From: Azoarcus sp. CIB
Lineage (GTDB): Bacteria; Pseudomonadota; Gammaproteobacteria; Burkholderiales; Rhodocyclaceae
Length of the DNA: 64,000 bases
Reading direction: 5' to 3'
Assembly (NCBI RefSeq): GCF_001190925.1
Contig: NZ_CP011072.1
Location: forward strand, 2,232,001-2,296,000
Positions 45,876-54,085 of this stretch are shown piece after piece. The notes below the pieces were generated by a model. The model had not been told where the DNA came from. It saw only the letters and a list, made by a program, of their open reading frames with translations, and searched no databases. A program made the position numbers and the translations under genes. Numbering within the stretch: the first letter of the stretch is position 1; each line of letters opens with the position of its first letter.

Positions 45876-46679
45876 TCAGCGCCCGCGCCACTCCGGCTTG
45901 CGCTTGGCGATGAAGGCGTCGATGCCCTCGGCGGCATCCTCGCTCATCATGTTGCACGCCATCGTCTCGGCCGCCATCTGGTAGGCGGCTTCCATGCCCA
46001 TCTCGAGCTGGCGGTAGAACATCTGCTTGCCCATGCGGATCGCGAGAGGGGATTTGGCGCAGATCGCGGCGGCGAGCTTCGCGATCTCGGCGTCGAGCTC
46101 TTCGACCGGCACGACGCGGTTCACGAGACCGCGGCGCTGCGCTTCCGCGGCGTCGATGAAGTCGCCGGTCACCAACATTTCGAACGCTTCCTTGCGCCCC
46201 ATGTTGCGTGACAGGCCCACGCTGGGGGTCGCGCAGAAGAGGCCGACGTTGATGCCCGATACGGCGAAGCGCGCGACATCGGCGGCGACGGCGAGGTCGC
46301 ACATCGACACCAGCTGGCAGCCCGCCGCGGTCGCGATGCCGTGGACACGGGCGATAACGGGCTGCGGCAGCTCGGTGAGCTTGACCATGAACTTGCCGCA
46401 CAGGCGGAAGAGATCCTGCTGGAACTGCAGGGTGTGGTTGCCACGCATCTCCTTCAGGTCGTGCCCGGCACAGAAGGCCTTGCCCTCGCCCGCCAGCACG
46501 ACCGCGCGCACGCTCGCGTCCTTTGCGATCGCGTCGGTCTCGGCGATCAGGGCTTCGAGCATCGCGCGCGAGAGGGAGTTGAACTGGCCGGGGCGGTTCA
46601 GGGTCAGGTACGCAATCCCGCCTTCGTCGCGGCGCAGTAGCAGCGGTGCGTTGTCGGATTGCTGAGGCAGTGCACTCAT
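45876..46679 (-). CDS. enoyl-CoA hydratase/isomerase family protein (ECHDC3-like)
   Basis: A 267-residue crotonase-fold protein. The oxyanion-hole motifs are FCAGHDLKEMRG and SGINVGLFCATPSVGLSRNM. The residue matching catalytic Glu144 of classical hydratase is Gly (in SGINVG), while the Glu164 equivalent is kept (KEAFEMLVTGDFIDAAEAQR). That pattern is seen in the ECHDC3-like subgroup and suggests a reaction other than simple hydration. ATG at 46679 is preferred because GGGAG lies eight bases upstream; an ATG at 46685 is too close to it. Location beside etf and acyl-CoA dehydrogenase genes fits acyl-CoA metabolism. Confidence 0.88.
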   Translation of the reverse strand: MSALPQQSDNAPLLLRRDEGGIAYLTLNRPGQFNSLSRAMLEALIAETDAIAKDASVRAVVLAGEGKAFCAGHDLKEMRGNHTLQFQQDLFRLCGKFMVKLTELPQPVIARVHGIATAAGCQLVSMCDLAVAADVARFAVSGINVGLFCATPSVGLSRNMGRKEAFEMLVTGDFIDAAEAQRRGLVNRVVPVEELDAEIAKLAAAICAKSPLAIRMGKQMFYRQLEMGMEAAYQMAAETMACNMMSEDAAEGIDAFIAKRKPEWRGR

Positions 46680-46772
46680 CGTCATCTCTCCCGTGATATT
46701 CGTATATGTAGTGAACAGTTGATTTTGCCCGAACCCGCGACGTAGCGGACGGTGAAACCCCGGCGAGGCGGC

Positions 46773-47402
46773 CTAGCGGCGGCACGCCCCCACAGCGGAC
46801 TCTGCCATCCAGCCCGCGATTTCGGTCGTCAGCCTTTCGCCCGCCTTGCGGAACGCGGTGACGCCACCCTTCGCGTCGGCGCTGGACGCGGGCTCGCGCA
46901 ACTCGAACATCCGCCGCGCGAGCGCATTTTCACCACGCGGCGGCAGCACTTCGGCACGCGCGACGATGACCGCCGTGCTGGCCGCGGGGGCTTCGAACGC
47001 CTGGGTGAATTCGTCCACTTCGAGGCGCAGCCGGCAGCCACCGCTGGTCGCCGACGGCGCCAACAGGGCCTGAAGCAGCCGCCGCTGCAGCATTTCGGAC
47101 GGCGGCGCGGCCCACCGGCTTTCGGCAAACACCTGGCGTTGCGCCGGTTGGCGGTAGTCCAGCCGGTACTGCATCGCCGACGTCGCGAGCCAGGACGGCG
47201 CCCGGACTTCGATCTGTGTCGGCAGGACGGCAGGAGCCGGGGAAACGGCCCCTGCCAAGCCTAGATCATAGATGGCGGGGACGACTGGCCGTTGCGGCAG
47301 CCCGCTGCATGCGCCCAGCGCAAAGCCCGTGCAGAGCACGCCGAGGATCCTTGCCCCCCGCTTCCAGGCTCGAAGTGTCATGAGAGTTCCGTGGTGGTTC
47401 AT
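46773..47402 (-). CDS. ABC-type transport auxiliary lipoprotein (PqiC-like), Mla-like cluster 2
   Basis: A 209-residue lipoprotein with signal and lipobox (ILGVLCTGFALGAC) and a PqiC/ABC_trans_aux domain starting near VPAIYDLGLAGAV. It should be anchored in the outer membrane and partner the MCE protein encoded upstream, whose stop overlaps this start (ATGA). An internal ATG (MTLRAWKRG, 47381) may be the true start, since it directly precedes the basic part of the signal. Last gene of cluster 2. Confidence 0.86.
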   Translation of the reverse strand: MNHHGTLMTLRAWKRGARILGVLCTGFALGACSGLPQRPVVPAIYDLGLAGAVSPAPAVLPTQIEVRAPSWLATSAMQYRLDYRQPAQRQVFAESRWAAPPSEMLQRRLLQALLAPSATSGGCRLRLEVDEFTQAFEAPAASTAVIVARAEVLPPRGENALARRMFELREPASSADAKGGVTAFRKAGERLTTEIAGWMAESAVGACRR

Positions 47403-48352
47403 CGGGCCGGGAGCGCCGCGGATGTGAATCCGCTCTCGCCGGGTCCGGGCTGCGCCGGCTGCCGCCCGAGCAACAGCATTTGCGGCGACGCGTCGACTTC
47501 CTCGACGAGATGCCCAATACGTTGCGAGGTTCCTTTCAGCTCCTCGAGCAGGGCATTGAGCTGCGGCAAGGTTTCGTCAGCCACTCGCTCGCCCGTCGCT
47601 GCGGTCGCGGCATCCACGCGTTCGGCGAGCCCCTGCAGTCTCGCCATCAGGACCTTGAGTTCGCCGATGGCGGGCCCGGCATCGACACTCGCACGCTCGA
47701 GGTTCTGCAGGGTATTCGAAAGCCGGGCGAGATTCTCCTGGTTGAGGACCGCGCGGATCGATGCCAGCGTCTTCGGCGCGTCAGCCAGCGTCCGGTCGGC
47801 TCCCGCCGCCGCGGACTCGAGCCGCTGCAGCGTGTTGCCGATCCGCCGGATGTTGTCGTCGGTAACCAGTTCACCGAGCTTGTCCGCCACCAGTCTGAGC
47901 CTGCGTGCGGCGTCGAGAGTCGTATCGGTGAGCTGTTCCATCGTCCCCGGCTCCATCTTGAGCCGCGGGGGTTCGTCGCCCTCCCCGACCAGCGGCTCCG
48001 GATTCTCGCCACGGTCGTTGAGCTGGACGTAGGCGAGCCCGGTGACCCCCTGGTACGCGAGACTGGCCCGCGTTCCCCGCGTCAGCGGAATGTCGCGGCG
48101 CAGGCGGATGTAGACGAGGATCTTGCGCGGATCCTCGGGGTCGAGCGTGATGTCCGCAACCTTTCCGGCGGCCATGCCGCGATAGCGCACCCGCGCCTCG
48201 AGGTTGAGGCCGGTGACGGTGCCGGCCGACTCCAGGATGTAGGTGCGCTGCGAGTCGCCATCGTCGGAGAACCACCACAGGGACGCGAGCAGCGCAGTGC
48301 CCAGGACGATGGCGAAGAGTCCCGCCGCGAGGGCATGGGCGCGATTTTCCAT
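47399..48352 (-). CDS. MCE domain protein (MlaD family), Mla-like cluster 2
   Basis: A 317-residue MCE protein built like its cluster 1 counterpart: an N-terminal anchor (ALAAGLFAIVLGTALLASLWW), one MCE domain (about 35-125, VTGLNLEARVRYRGMAAGKV), and a long helical tail (about 145-290). The two share design, with divergent tails, which suggests an old duplication and possibly different substrates. Its ATG overlaps the ATPase stop by one base. Confidence 0.9.
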   Translation of the reverse strand: MENRAHALAAGLFAIVLGTALLASLWWFSDDGDSQRTYILESAGTVTGLNLEARVRYRGMAAGKVADITLDPEDPRKILVYIRLRRDIPLTRGTRASLAYQGVTGLAYVQLNDRGENPEPLVGEGDEPPRLKMEPGTMEQLTDTTLDAARRLRLVADKLGELVTDDNIRRIGNTLQRLESAAAGADRTLADAPKTLASIRAVLNQENLARLSNTLQNLERASVDAGPAIGELKVLMARLQGLAERVDAATAATGERVADETLPQLNALLEELKGTSQRIGHLVEEVDASPQMLLLGRQPAQPGPGESGFTSAALPAR

Positions 48353-49131
48353 CAGCGCACGCCTCCGCTCCGGATGCCGGCCCGAAGGCCGAAGGGTTTG
48401 CGGAAGAAGCTGTCGACAAAGGGGTGATCCAGTTCCATCGTTTCCTCGAGCGAGACGCAGCTCACGATGCGTCGATCGGAGAGTATGGCGATTTTTGTCG
48501 CCAGCGCGGCGAGCGTGTCGACGTCGTGGGTCACGAGCACCACGGTCAGTCCGAGCTGGCGCTGCAGGCTGAGCACGAGTTCGACGAAGGCCGCGCTGCG
48601 GTCCGGGTCGAGCCCCGCCGTCGGTTCGTCGAGCAGCAGCAGTTCGGGCTCGAGCGCGAGTGCCCGCGCCAAGGCGACGCGCTTGACCATGCCGCCGGAC
48701 AGTTCTGCCGGCATCCGCAGCGCGGTTGCGGGATCGAGTTCGACCAGCGAGAGTTTCAGGGCGACGAGGTTGGCGATTTCGGCGTCAGTTGCGAGGCGCA
48801 GTTCCCGCAGCGGAAAACCGATGTTGTCGGCGACGTTCATCGCAGAGAACAGCGCGCCGTGCTGGAACAGGACGCCGAAGCGGCGCCGCCGCGTGCGCTG
48901 TTCGCGGGCACTTCCTGAAAACAGCGGCGCACCGAACACCGACACCTCGCCCGCGGCCGGTCGCGTGAGTCCGATGATGTGGCGCAGCAGGGTCGTCTTG
49001 CCGCTGCCGGAACCGCCGACCAGCGCGACGACTTCGCCGCGATGCACGGTCAGGTCGAGTCCGTCATGCACGACCGTGGGGCCGAAACGCGTGACGATGC
49101 CGCGCAATTCGATCACCGGCTTCGCGTTCAT
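48352..49131 (-). CDS. ABC transporter ATP-binding protein (MlaF family), Mla-like cluster 2
   Basis: A 259-residue ATPase. Walker A GGSGSGKTTLLRH, signature LSGGMVKRVALARAL, Walker B LLLLDEPTAGLDPD and H-loop VTHDVDT are all present, again with the MlaF-type signature. The start MNAKPVIELRGIVTRFG overlaps the permease stop (ATGA). It energises the transporter formed with the neighbouring permease and MCE protein. Confidence 0.93.
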   Translation of the reverse strand: MNAKPVIELRGIVTRFGPTVVHDGLDLTVHRGEVVALVGGSGSGKTTLLRHIIGLTRPAAGEVSVFGAPLFSGSAREQRTRRRRFGVLFQHGALFSAMNVADNIGFPLRELRLATDAEIANLVALKLSLVELDPATALRMPAELSGGMVKRVALARALALEPELLLLDEPTAGLDPDRSAAFVELVLSLQRQLGLTVVLVTHDVDTLAALATKIAILSDRRIVSCVSLEETMELDHPFVDSFFRKPFGLRAGIRSGGVR

Positions 49132-50252
49132 CGCGGGATCCCGATCGAGCGCGTGGCGATCGCGAACAGCGCGTCGACCAGGATAACGACGGTGATCGAC
49201 GAGACGACCGACGCCGTCGTGTTGGCCGACAGGCTTTCCGTATTGGGGCTGACCCGCAGGCCGAAATGACAGGCCACAAGGGCGATCATCAGCCCGAACA
49301 CCGCCCCTTTGGCGAAGCCGATGACGAGGTTCGCAAGCGGCACGACCTGCGGCAGGCGTTCGACGAAGAAGGCCATGCCGAGATCGAGCTGCAGCCACGC
49401 CGACAACATGCCCCCGAGCAGTGCGACCGACGAGGTCCACAGCACCAGCAAAGGCATGGCGAGGGTCAGCGCGATGACCTTGGGCAGGATGAGGCGGATG
49501 GTGCGCGAAACGCCCATCGCCGCGAGGGCGTCGATTTCCTCGGTCACTCGCATCACGCCCAGCTGGGCAGTCATCGCGGAACCGGAGCGGCCGGCGACGA
49601 GCACCGACACCAGCACGGGCCCGAGCTCGCGGATGATGCCGAGGCCGAGGATGTTCACGATGAAGATGTCCGCACCGAACGCGCGCAGCTGCAGCGCCGA
49701 AAGATAGGACATGACGACGCCGATCAGGAAGCCGACGAGCGCGGCCACCGGCATCGCCTTGAACCCGGCCTTGTATACGTTGGCGGAGATCTCGCGCAGC
49801 GGCCATTCCGCCGGATGGCGCATGAGATAGGCGAGATCGAGGCACAACTGGCCCAGCAGGCGAGTAAAGTCCAGCGCGTGGTCGCGAAACGAGAGCAACG
49901 CGCTGCCGAGCACGATGACAGCATCTACGATGTTGAAGCGCGGCACCCGCGGCAGGGGCGACTCCGCGCTGGCGGCCACGCGGCCGATGATCGCGCGCAG
50001 GTCGTCCGGGATTTCGATGCATTCCGGCCAGCGCTTGCCCCACGCATGCCACATCAGCGCGGCGCCGAAGCTGTCGAGACGCGAGATGCCCGTCAAGGAC
50101 CACGCAACGTCGTCGCGCCTGCCCGCAAGTTGCGCGCGGAAGATATGCAACCGGTAGGACAGCGCGCGCAGCGTCCAGTCGCCCTGCAGGCGGACCAGGC
50201 CGCGTGCGCCGGGCGCCTTCGCCGCATCGGTGGCGATCTCGGGGCTGCGCAT
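49128..50252 (-). CDS. MlaE-family permease with N-terminal STAS-like domain, Mla-like cluster 2
   Basis: A 374-residue permease. Residues about 15-105 look like a STAS domain (GDWTLRALSYRLHIF and SLTGISRLDSFGAALMWHAW). Residues about 125-374 are the MlaE permease with RELGPVLVSVLVAGRSGSAM and VTEEIDALAAMGVS. Same fused architecture as in cluster 1. It follows the Ppx/GppA gene by only seven bases on the same strand, so cluster 2 may be transcribed together with ppx. Confidence 0.92.
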   Translation of the reverse strand: MRSPEIATDAAKAPGARGLVRLQGDWTLRALSYRLHIFRAQLAGRRDDVAWSLTGISRLDSFGAALMWHAWGKRWPECIEIPDDLRAIIGRVAASAESPLPRVPRFNIVDAVIVLGSALLSFRDHALDFTRLLGQLCLDLAYLMRHPAEWPLREISANVYKAGFKAMPVAALVGFLIGVVMSYLSALQLRAFGADIFIVNILGLGIIRELGPVLVSVLVAGRSGSAMTAQLGVMRVTEEIDALAAMGVSRTIRLILPKVIALTLAMPLLVLWTSSVALLGGMLSAWLQLDLGMAFFVERLPQVVPLANLVIGFAKGAVFGLMIALVACHFGLRVSPNTESLSANTTASVVSSITVVILVDALFAIATRSIGIPR

Positions 50253-50259
50253 TCCGTTC

Positions 50260-51768
50260 TCAGGCGGCGAGCGTGCGGCCTGTATGCGTGTGCAGGACGA
50301 GGCTGCGCCCGACAGAGAACCACTGCCGCTGTTCCTCGTCGATCGCCGCCGCCGTGAGCGGCAGCTGCTTGAGCCAGCCCTCCCGCGCCGTCACGATGAA
50401 ACCGCGACCGTCGCGGCGGAGCTGGATCGGCGGAACGCCGCGGCCGTCGCGCGCGCGGTGAATGACGGCCGCCAGACGCAGGCAGACGATCAACGGCCAG
50501 TCGGGGCTGTCGGGGTCGAGCGCGGCAATGCGCTCGAGCTTGCCACGATGCGCGAGCACAAGGCGCGCAAGCCGCCCCTGGTCCATGCGCGAAAAGCCGG
50601 GCATGTCCGCGTTCGCGAGGATGTAGGCGCTGTGCTTGTGGTAGCTGGAGTGCGCGACCGATATGCCGATCTCGTGCAGCGACGCGGCCCAGCGCAGGAA
50701 GCGCAGGTCGGGATGCTGGCCGTCCCCATGCACGCTCTCGGGAACGAGTCCCGCGAAAAGATGCGCTGCGGTGTCCGCGACCTCGTCGGCCTGACGGCGG
50801 TCCACCCCGTAGCGCGCGACGAAGGCCGACACGGTGGCGTCGCGCAGGTCATGGTGGTGGTAGCGCCCGAGAAGGTCGTAGAGCACCCCCAGACGCAACG
50901 CACCTTCGGAGAACACCATGCGCTCGAGGCCGAATTCCTTGAACACCGCCGACATGATCGCAAAGCCGCCGAGCAGGACCGGCAAGCGGTCCCCCCTCAG
51001 TCCGGCGAGTTGCAGGCGGTCGAGGCTGCCGGCGCGCAGCAGGATGGCCTTCAGGCGCTCCAAGCCCTCACGCGTGACGCCGCCGTCGGACAGTCCGTTC
51101 TGCTCGAGGATCTCGACGAGTGCCTTGGCCGAACCACTCGACCCCACGGCCACTTCCCAGCCGACCTCGCGGTACGCGTGGGCGATCGCCTGCAGCTCGC
51201 GGCTGGCCGCCATCTCTGCGTCCTTCAACCCGCGCTTGTCGATCTTTCCGTCGGGGAAATACTGCAGGCTGTAGCTGACGCAGCCCATGTACAGCGATTC
51301 AAGCAGGATGGGCTCGAAGCTCTTGCCGATGATGAACTCGGTGGAGCCGCCGCCGATATCGACGACGAGCTGCTGGCGGTGCGGATCGGGCAGCGTGTGC
51401 GCAACGCCGACGTAGATGAGCCTCGCTTCCTCGCGACCGGCGATGACTTCGATCGGAACGCCCAGCGCGGCCTCCGCCTGCACCAGGAACTCGGGCGAGT
51501 TCTTCGCCACGCGCAGGGTGTTGGTCGCCACCGCGCGCACGGAATCGCCGTCGAAACCGCGCAAGCGCTCGTTGAAGCGCTGCAGCGCCGCGAGACCGCG
51601 CTGCTGGGCAGCCGCATCGAGAATCTTGTTGGGAGACAGTCCCGCCGCAAGGCGCACCGCTTCCTTGAGCCCGTCCAGCGGATAGATCTGGTCGTTGACG
51701 ATCCTTCCGACCTGCAGCCGGAAACTGTTGGATCCGAGATCGATCGCGGCGATCAGCTCGTGCATCAT
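50260..51768 (-). CDS. ppx: exopolyphosphatase / pppGpp phosphohydrolase (Ppx/GppA)
   Basis: Releases phosphate from polyphosphate ends, and members can also convert pppGpp to ppGpp. The 502-residue protein has the ASKHA motifs IAAIDLGSNSFRLQVG and LVVDIGGGSTEFIIG, and a C-terminal HD-like helical domain (about 310-480, RWAASLHEIGISVAHSSYHK), matching E. coli Ppx/GppA (about 500). The start MMHELIAAIDLG at 51768 is used; the second Met is equally possible. Divergent from ppk1, so synthesis and breakdown of polyphosphate share a 192-base control region. Confidence 0.93.
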   Translation of the reverse strand: MMHELIAAIDLGSNSFRLQVGRIVNDQIYPLDGLKEAVRLAAGLSPNKILDAAAQQRGLAALQRFNERLRGFDGDSVRAVATNTLRVAKNSPEFLVQAEAALGVPIEVIAGREEARLIYVGVAHTLPDPHRQQLVVDIGGGSTEFIIGKSFEPILLESLYMGCVSYSLQYFPDGKIDKRGLKDAEMAASRELQAIAHAYREVGWEVAVGSSGSAKALVEILEQNGLSDGGVTREGLERLKAILLRAGSLDRLQLAGLRGDRLPVLLGGFAIMSAVFKEFGLERMVFSEGALRLGVLYDLLGRYHHHDLRDATVSAFVARYGVDRRQADEVADTAAHLFAGLVPESVHGDGQHPDLRFLRWAASLHEIGISVAHSSYHKHSAYILANADMPGFSRMDQGRLARLVLAHRGKLERIAALDPDSPDWPLIVCLRLAAVIHRARDGRGVPPIQLRRDGRGFIVTAREGWLKQLPLTAAAIDEEQRQWFSVGRSLVLHTHTGRTLAA

Positions 51769-51914
51769 GGATAGGGGGCTAAGCCGACGGCTACAGGGCA
51801 AGGGGGCATTCTATCACCGCACGCGAGCGTCGCCCGGCACAGGCGCTCGCGGCACGCTCACCCGGCGCGCAGCCGTTCATGCCGATCGCACCGCGTCATG
51901 ATTCCGCAACATAA

Positions 51915-51932
51915 ATGTCACATAATTGTGCG
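51915..51932 (+). promoter_or_regulatory. possible PHO-box-like element before ppk1
   Basis: ATGTCAC-ATAA-TTGTGCG resembles two CTGTCAT heptamers separated by four AT-rich bases; the first matches 5 of 7, the second is weak. A further GCGTCAT lies exactly 22 bases upstream (51893-51899). It ends 29 bases before the ppk1 ATG. Tentative. Confidence 0.25.
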
Positions 51933-51960
51933 ACCGATTCCGCGCACAAGATCCGCAACA

Positions 51961-54042
51961 ATGCACAGTCCAACCCGTCAGCAGCATTTCCCCACCGACC
52001 ACTTCATCAACCGCGAATTGTCGCTCCTGCAGTTCCAGCGCAGGGTGCTGGCGCAGGCGGCGGACAGGACGGTGCCGCTGCTCGAGCGCTTGCGCTTCCT
52101 GTGCATCGTGTCGAGTAACCTCGACGAGTTCTTCGAGATCCGCGTGTCGGGGATCAAGGAGCAGATCAGGCTGGGCAGTCGCACCCCGGGCACCGACGGC
52201 CTGCTGCCGAGCGAGTTGCTGGACCGCGTGAGCCACGAAGTCCATACGCTGATTGCCGAGCAGTATGCGCTGCTGAACAACGACATCCTGCCGGCGCTGG
52301 AAGCCCAGGGCATCGTGTTCCTACGCCGCAGCCTGTGGAGCGACGCGCAGGGCGCCTGGGTGCGCGACTATTTCATGCGCGAAGTGATGCCGGTGCTCAC
52401 GCCCATCGGGCTCGACCAGGCGCACCCGTTCCCGCGCGTATTGAACAAGAGCCTGAATTTCGCCGTCGAGCTGGAAGGCCTCGACGCCTTCGGGCGCGAC
52501 TCGGGCGCGGCGATCGTGCAGGCGCCGCGTGCGCTGCCCCGCGTGATCCGCCTCCCCTCCGAGATCTGTGAGCACGAATACAGCTTCGTGTTCCTGTCCT
52601 CGGTCCTGCACCGCCACGTCGGCGAGCTGTTTTCGGGCATGCACGTGCACGGCTGCTACCAGTTCCGCGTGACGCGCAACTCGGATCTCTTCGTCGACGA
52701 GGAAGAAGTAAAGGATCTGCGGGCCTCGCTGAAGGGCGAACTGCAGCAACGCCATTTCGGCGACGCGGTGCGCCTGGAGGTGGCCGACAACTGCTCGGAG
52801 GAAATGGCCGCCTTCCTCCTTCAGCATTTCCGCCTGACCCCGAACGAGTTGTACCGCACGCCGGGCATCGTCAACCTGGTGCGGCTGATGCAGGTGCCGG
52901 ACTGGGTGGACCGTCCCGACCTGAACTACCCGCCCTTCCTGCCGCGCCTGCCGAAGGGGCTGGAGCAGCGTGTCGAGATTTTCGACGCGATCCGGCGTCA
53001 GGACATCCTGCTGCACCACCCGTTCCAGAGCTTCAGCCCGGTGATCGAACTGCTGCGGGCGGCGGCCGACGACCCGCAGGTGCTTGCGGTCAAGATGACG
53101 GTGTATCGCACGGGCACCGACTCGGTGCTGATGGACCATCTCGTGCGCGCGGCACAGAAGGGCAAGGAAGTGACGGTGGTGCTGGAACTGCGCGCCCGCT
53201 TCGACGAGGAGGCCAACATCACCTGGGCGAACAAGCTCGAGGAGGTGGGCGCCCATGTGGTGTACGGCGTGTTCGGCTACAAGACCCACGCGAAACTGCT
53301 GATGCTGGTGCGGCGCGAGGACAGCGGGCTGCGCCGTTACGTGCACATGGGCACCGGCAACTACCACCCGCGCACGACGCGTTTCTACACCGATTTCGGC
53401 CTCCTCACCTGCAACGAGGAGATCGGCCAGGACGTCGCCGAGGTCTTCAAGCAGCTGACCGGCCTGGGCCAGGCATCCACCCTCAGGCATCTCTGGCAGG
53501 CGCCGTTCTCGCTGCAGCGCAACGTGATCGCTGCGATCGAAGCGGAAGCGGCGATTGCACGCCAGGGCGGACGCGCGCAGATCATGGCGAAGATGAACGC
53601 GCTGCTCGAACCGGAAACGATCGAAGCGCTGTACGCAGCGTCGCAGGCCGGCGTGGAGATCGACCTCATCGTGCGCGGCCCGTGCGCCCTGCGCCCGGGC
53701 GTTCCCGGCCTGTCGGACAACATCCGCGTGCGCTCCATCATCGGACGCTTCCTCGAACACCATCGCATCTTCTACTTCCGTGCAGGCGGCGAGGACCACG
53801 TCTATCTGTCGAGCGCGGACTGGATGGACCGCAACTTCTTCGGCCGCATCGAGATTGCCTTCCCCGTGCTCGACCAGCGCCTCAAGCGCCGCGTCATCAA
53901 GGAAGGCCTGCGCGCCTATCTCGGCGACAACTGCCAGGCGTGGGAGATGCTGGAAGATGGCCGCTACCGGCACAAGACGCCGCGCGGCGTGCATCGCTCA
54001 GCACAGACCATCCTGCTGGCGGAACTCGCGAAAGGTCACTGA
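51961..54042 (+). CDS. ppk1: polyphosphate kinase 1
   Basis: Makes polyphosphate from ATP at the membrane. The 693-residue protein matches E. coli PPK (688). Domains: N (HFINRELSLLQFQRRVLAQA, about 12-120), head (about 120-330), C1 and C2 (about 330-690). The autophosphorylated histidine is His443 in FGYKTHAKLLMLVRRE; RYVHMGTGNYHPRTTRFYTD and the C-terminal SSADWMDRNFFGRIEIAFPV are also diagnostic. The ATG at 51961 (MHSPTRQQHFPTDHFINREL) is chosen; an in-frame ATG at 51898 would start upstream of the PHO-like element. Convergent with the EAL-domain gene. Confidence 0.96.
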   Translation: MHSPTRQQHFPTDHFINRELSLLQFQRRVLAQAADRTVPLLERLRFLCIVSSNLDEFFEIRVSGIKEQIRLGSRTPGTDGLLPSELLDRVSHEVHTLIAEQYALLNNDILPALEAQGIVFLRRSLWSDAQGAWVRDYFMREVMPVLTPIGLDQAHPFPRVLNKSLNFAVELEGLDAFGRDSGAAIVQAPRALPRVIRLPSEICEHEYSFVFLSSVLHRHVGELFSGMHVHGCYQFRVTRNSDLFVDEEEVKDLRASLKGELQQRHFGDAVRLEVADNCSEEMAAFLLQHFRLTPNELYRTPGIVNLVRLMQVPDWVDRPDLNYPPFLPRLPKGLEQRVEIFDAIRRQDILLHHPFQSFSPVIELLRAAADDPQVLAVKMTVYRTGTDSVLMDHLVRAAQKGKEVTVVLELRARFDEEANITWANKLEEVGAHVVYGVFGYKTHAKLLMLVRREDSGLRRYVHMGTGNYHPRTTRFYTDFGLLTCNEEIGQDVAEVFKQLTGLGQASTLRHLWQAPFSLQRNVIAAIEAEAAIARQGGRAQIMAKMNALLEPETIEALYAASQAGVEIDLIVRGPCALRPGVPGLSDNIRVRSIIGRFLEHHRIFYFRAGGEDHVYLSSADWMDRNFFGRIEIAFPVLDQRLKRRVIKEGLRAYLGDNCQAWEMLEDGRYRHKTPRGVHRSAQTILLAELAKGH

Positions 54043-54059
54043 GATTAGGCAAGGGCGGC

Positions 54060-54084
54060 GCAGGCGCCCCGCTTCGCCGCCTGC
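54060..54084. terminator. hairpin between convergent ppk1 and GGDEF-EAL genes
   Basis: GCAGGCG (54060-54066) pairs with CGCCTGC (54078-54084) around an 11-base loop. There is no T-run, so termination here would be weak or factor-aided. Confidence 0.3.
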
Positions 54085-54085
54085 G

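Noticed and set aside
52321-53994. 557-codon open frame opposite ppk1
   Set aside because: Antisense shadow of a well-conserved enzyme, with a His/Val/Arg-rich translation.
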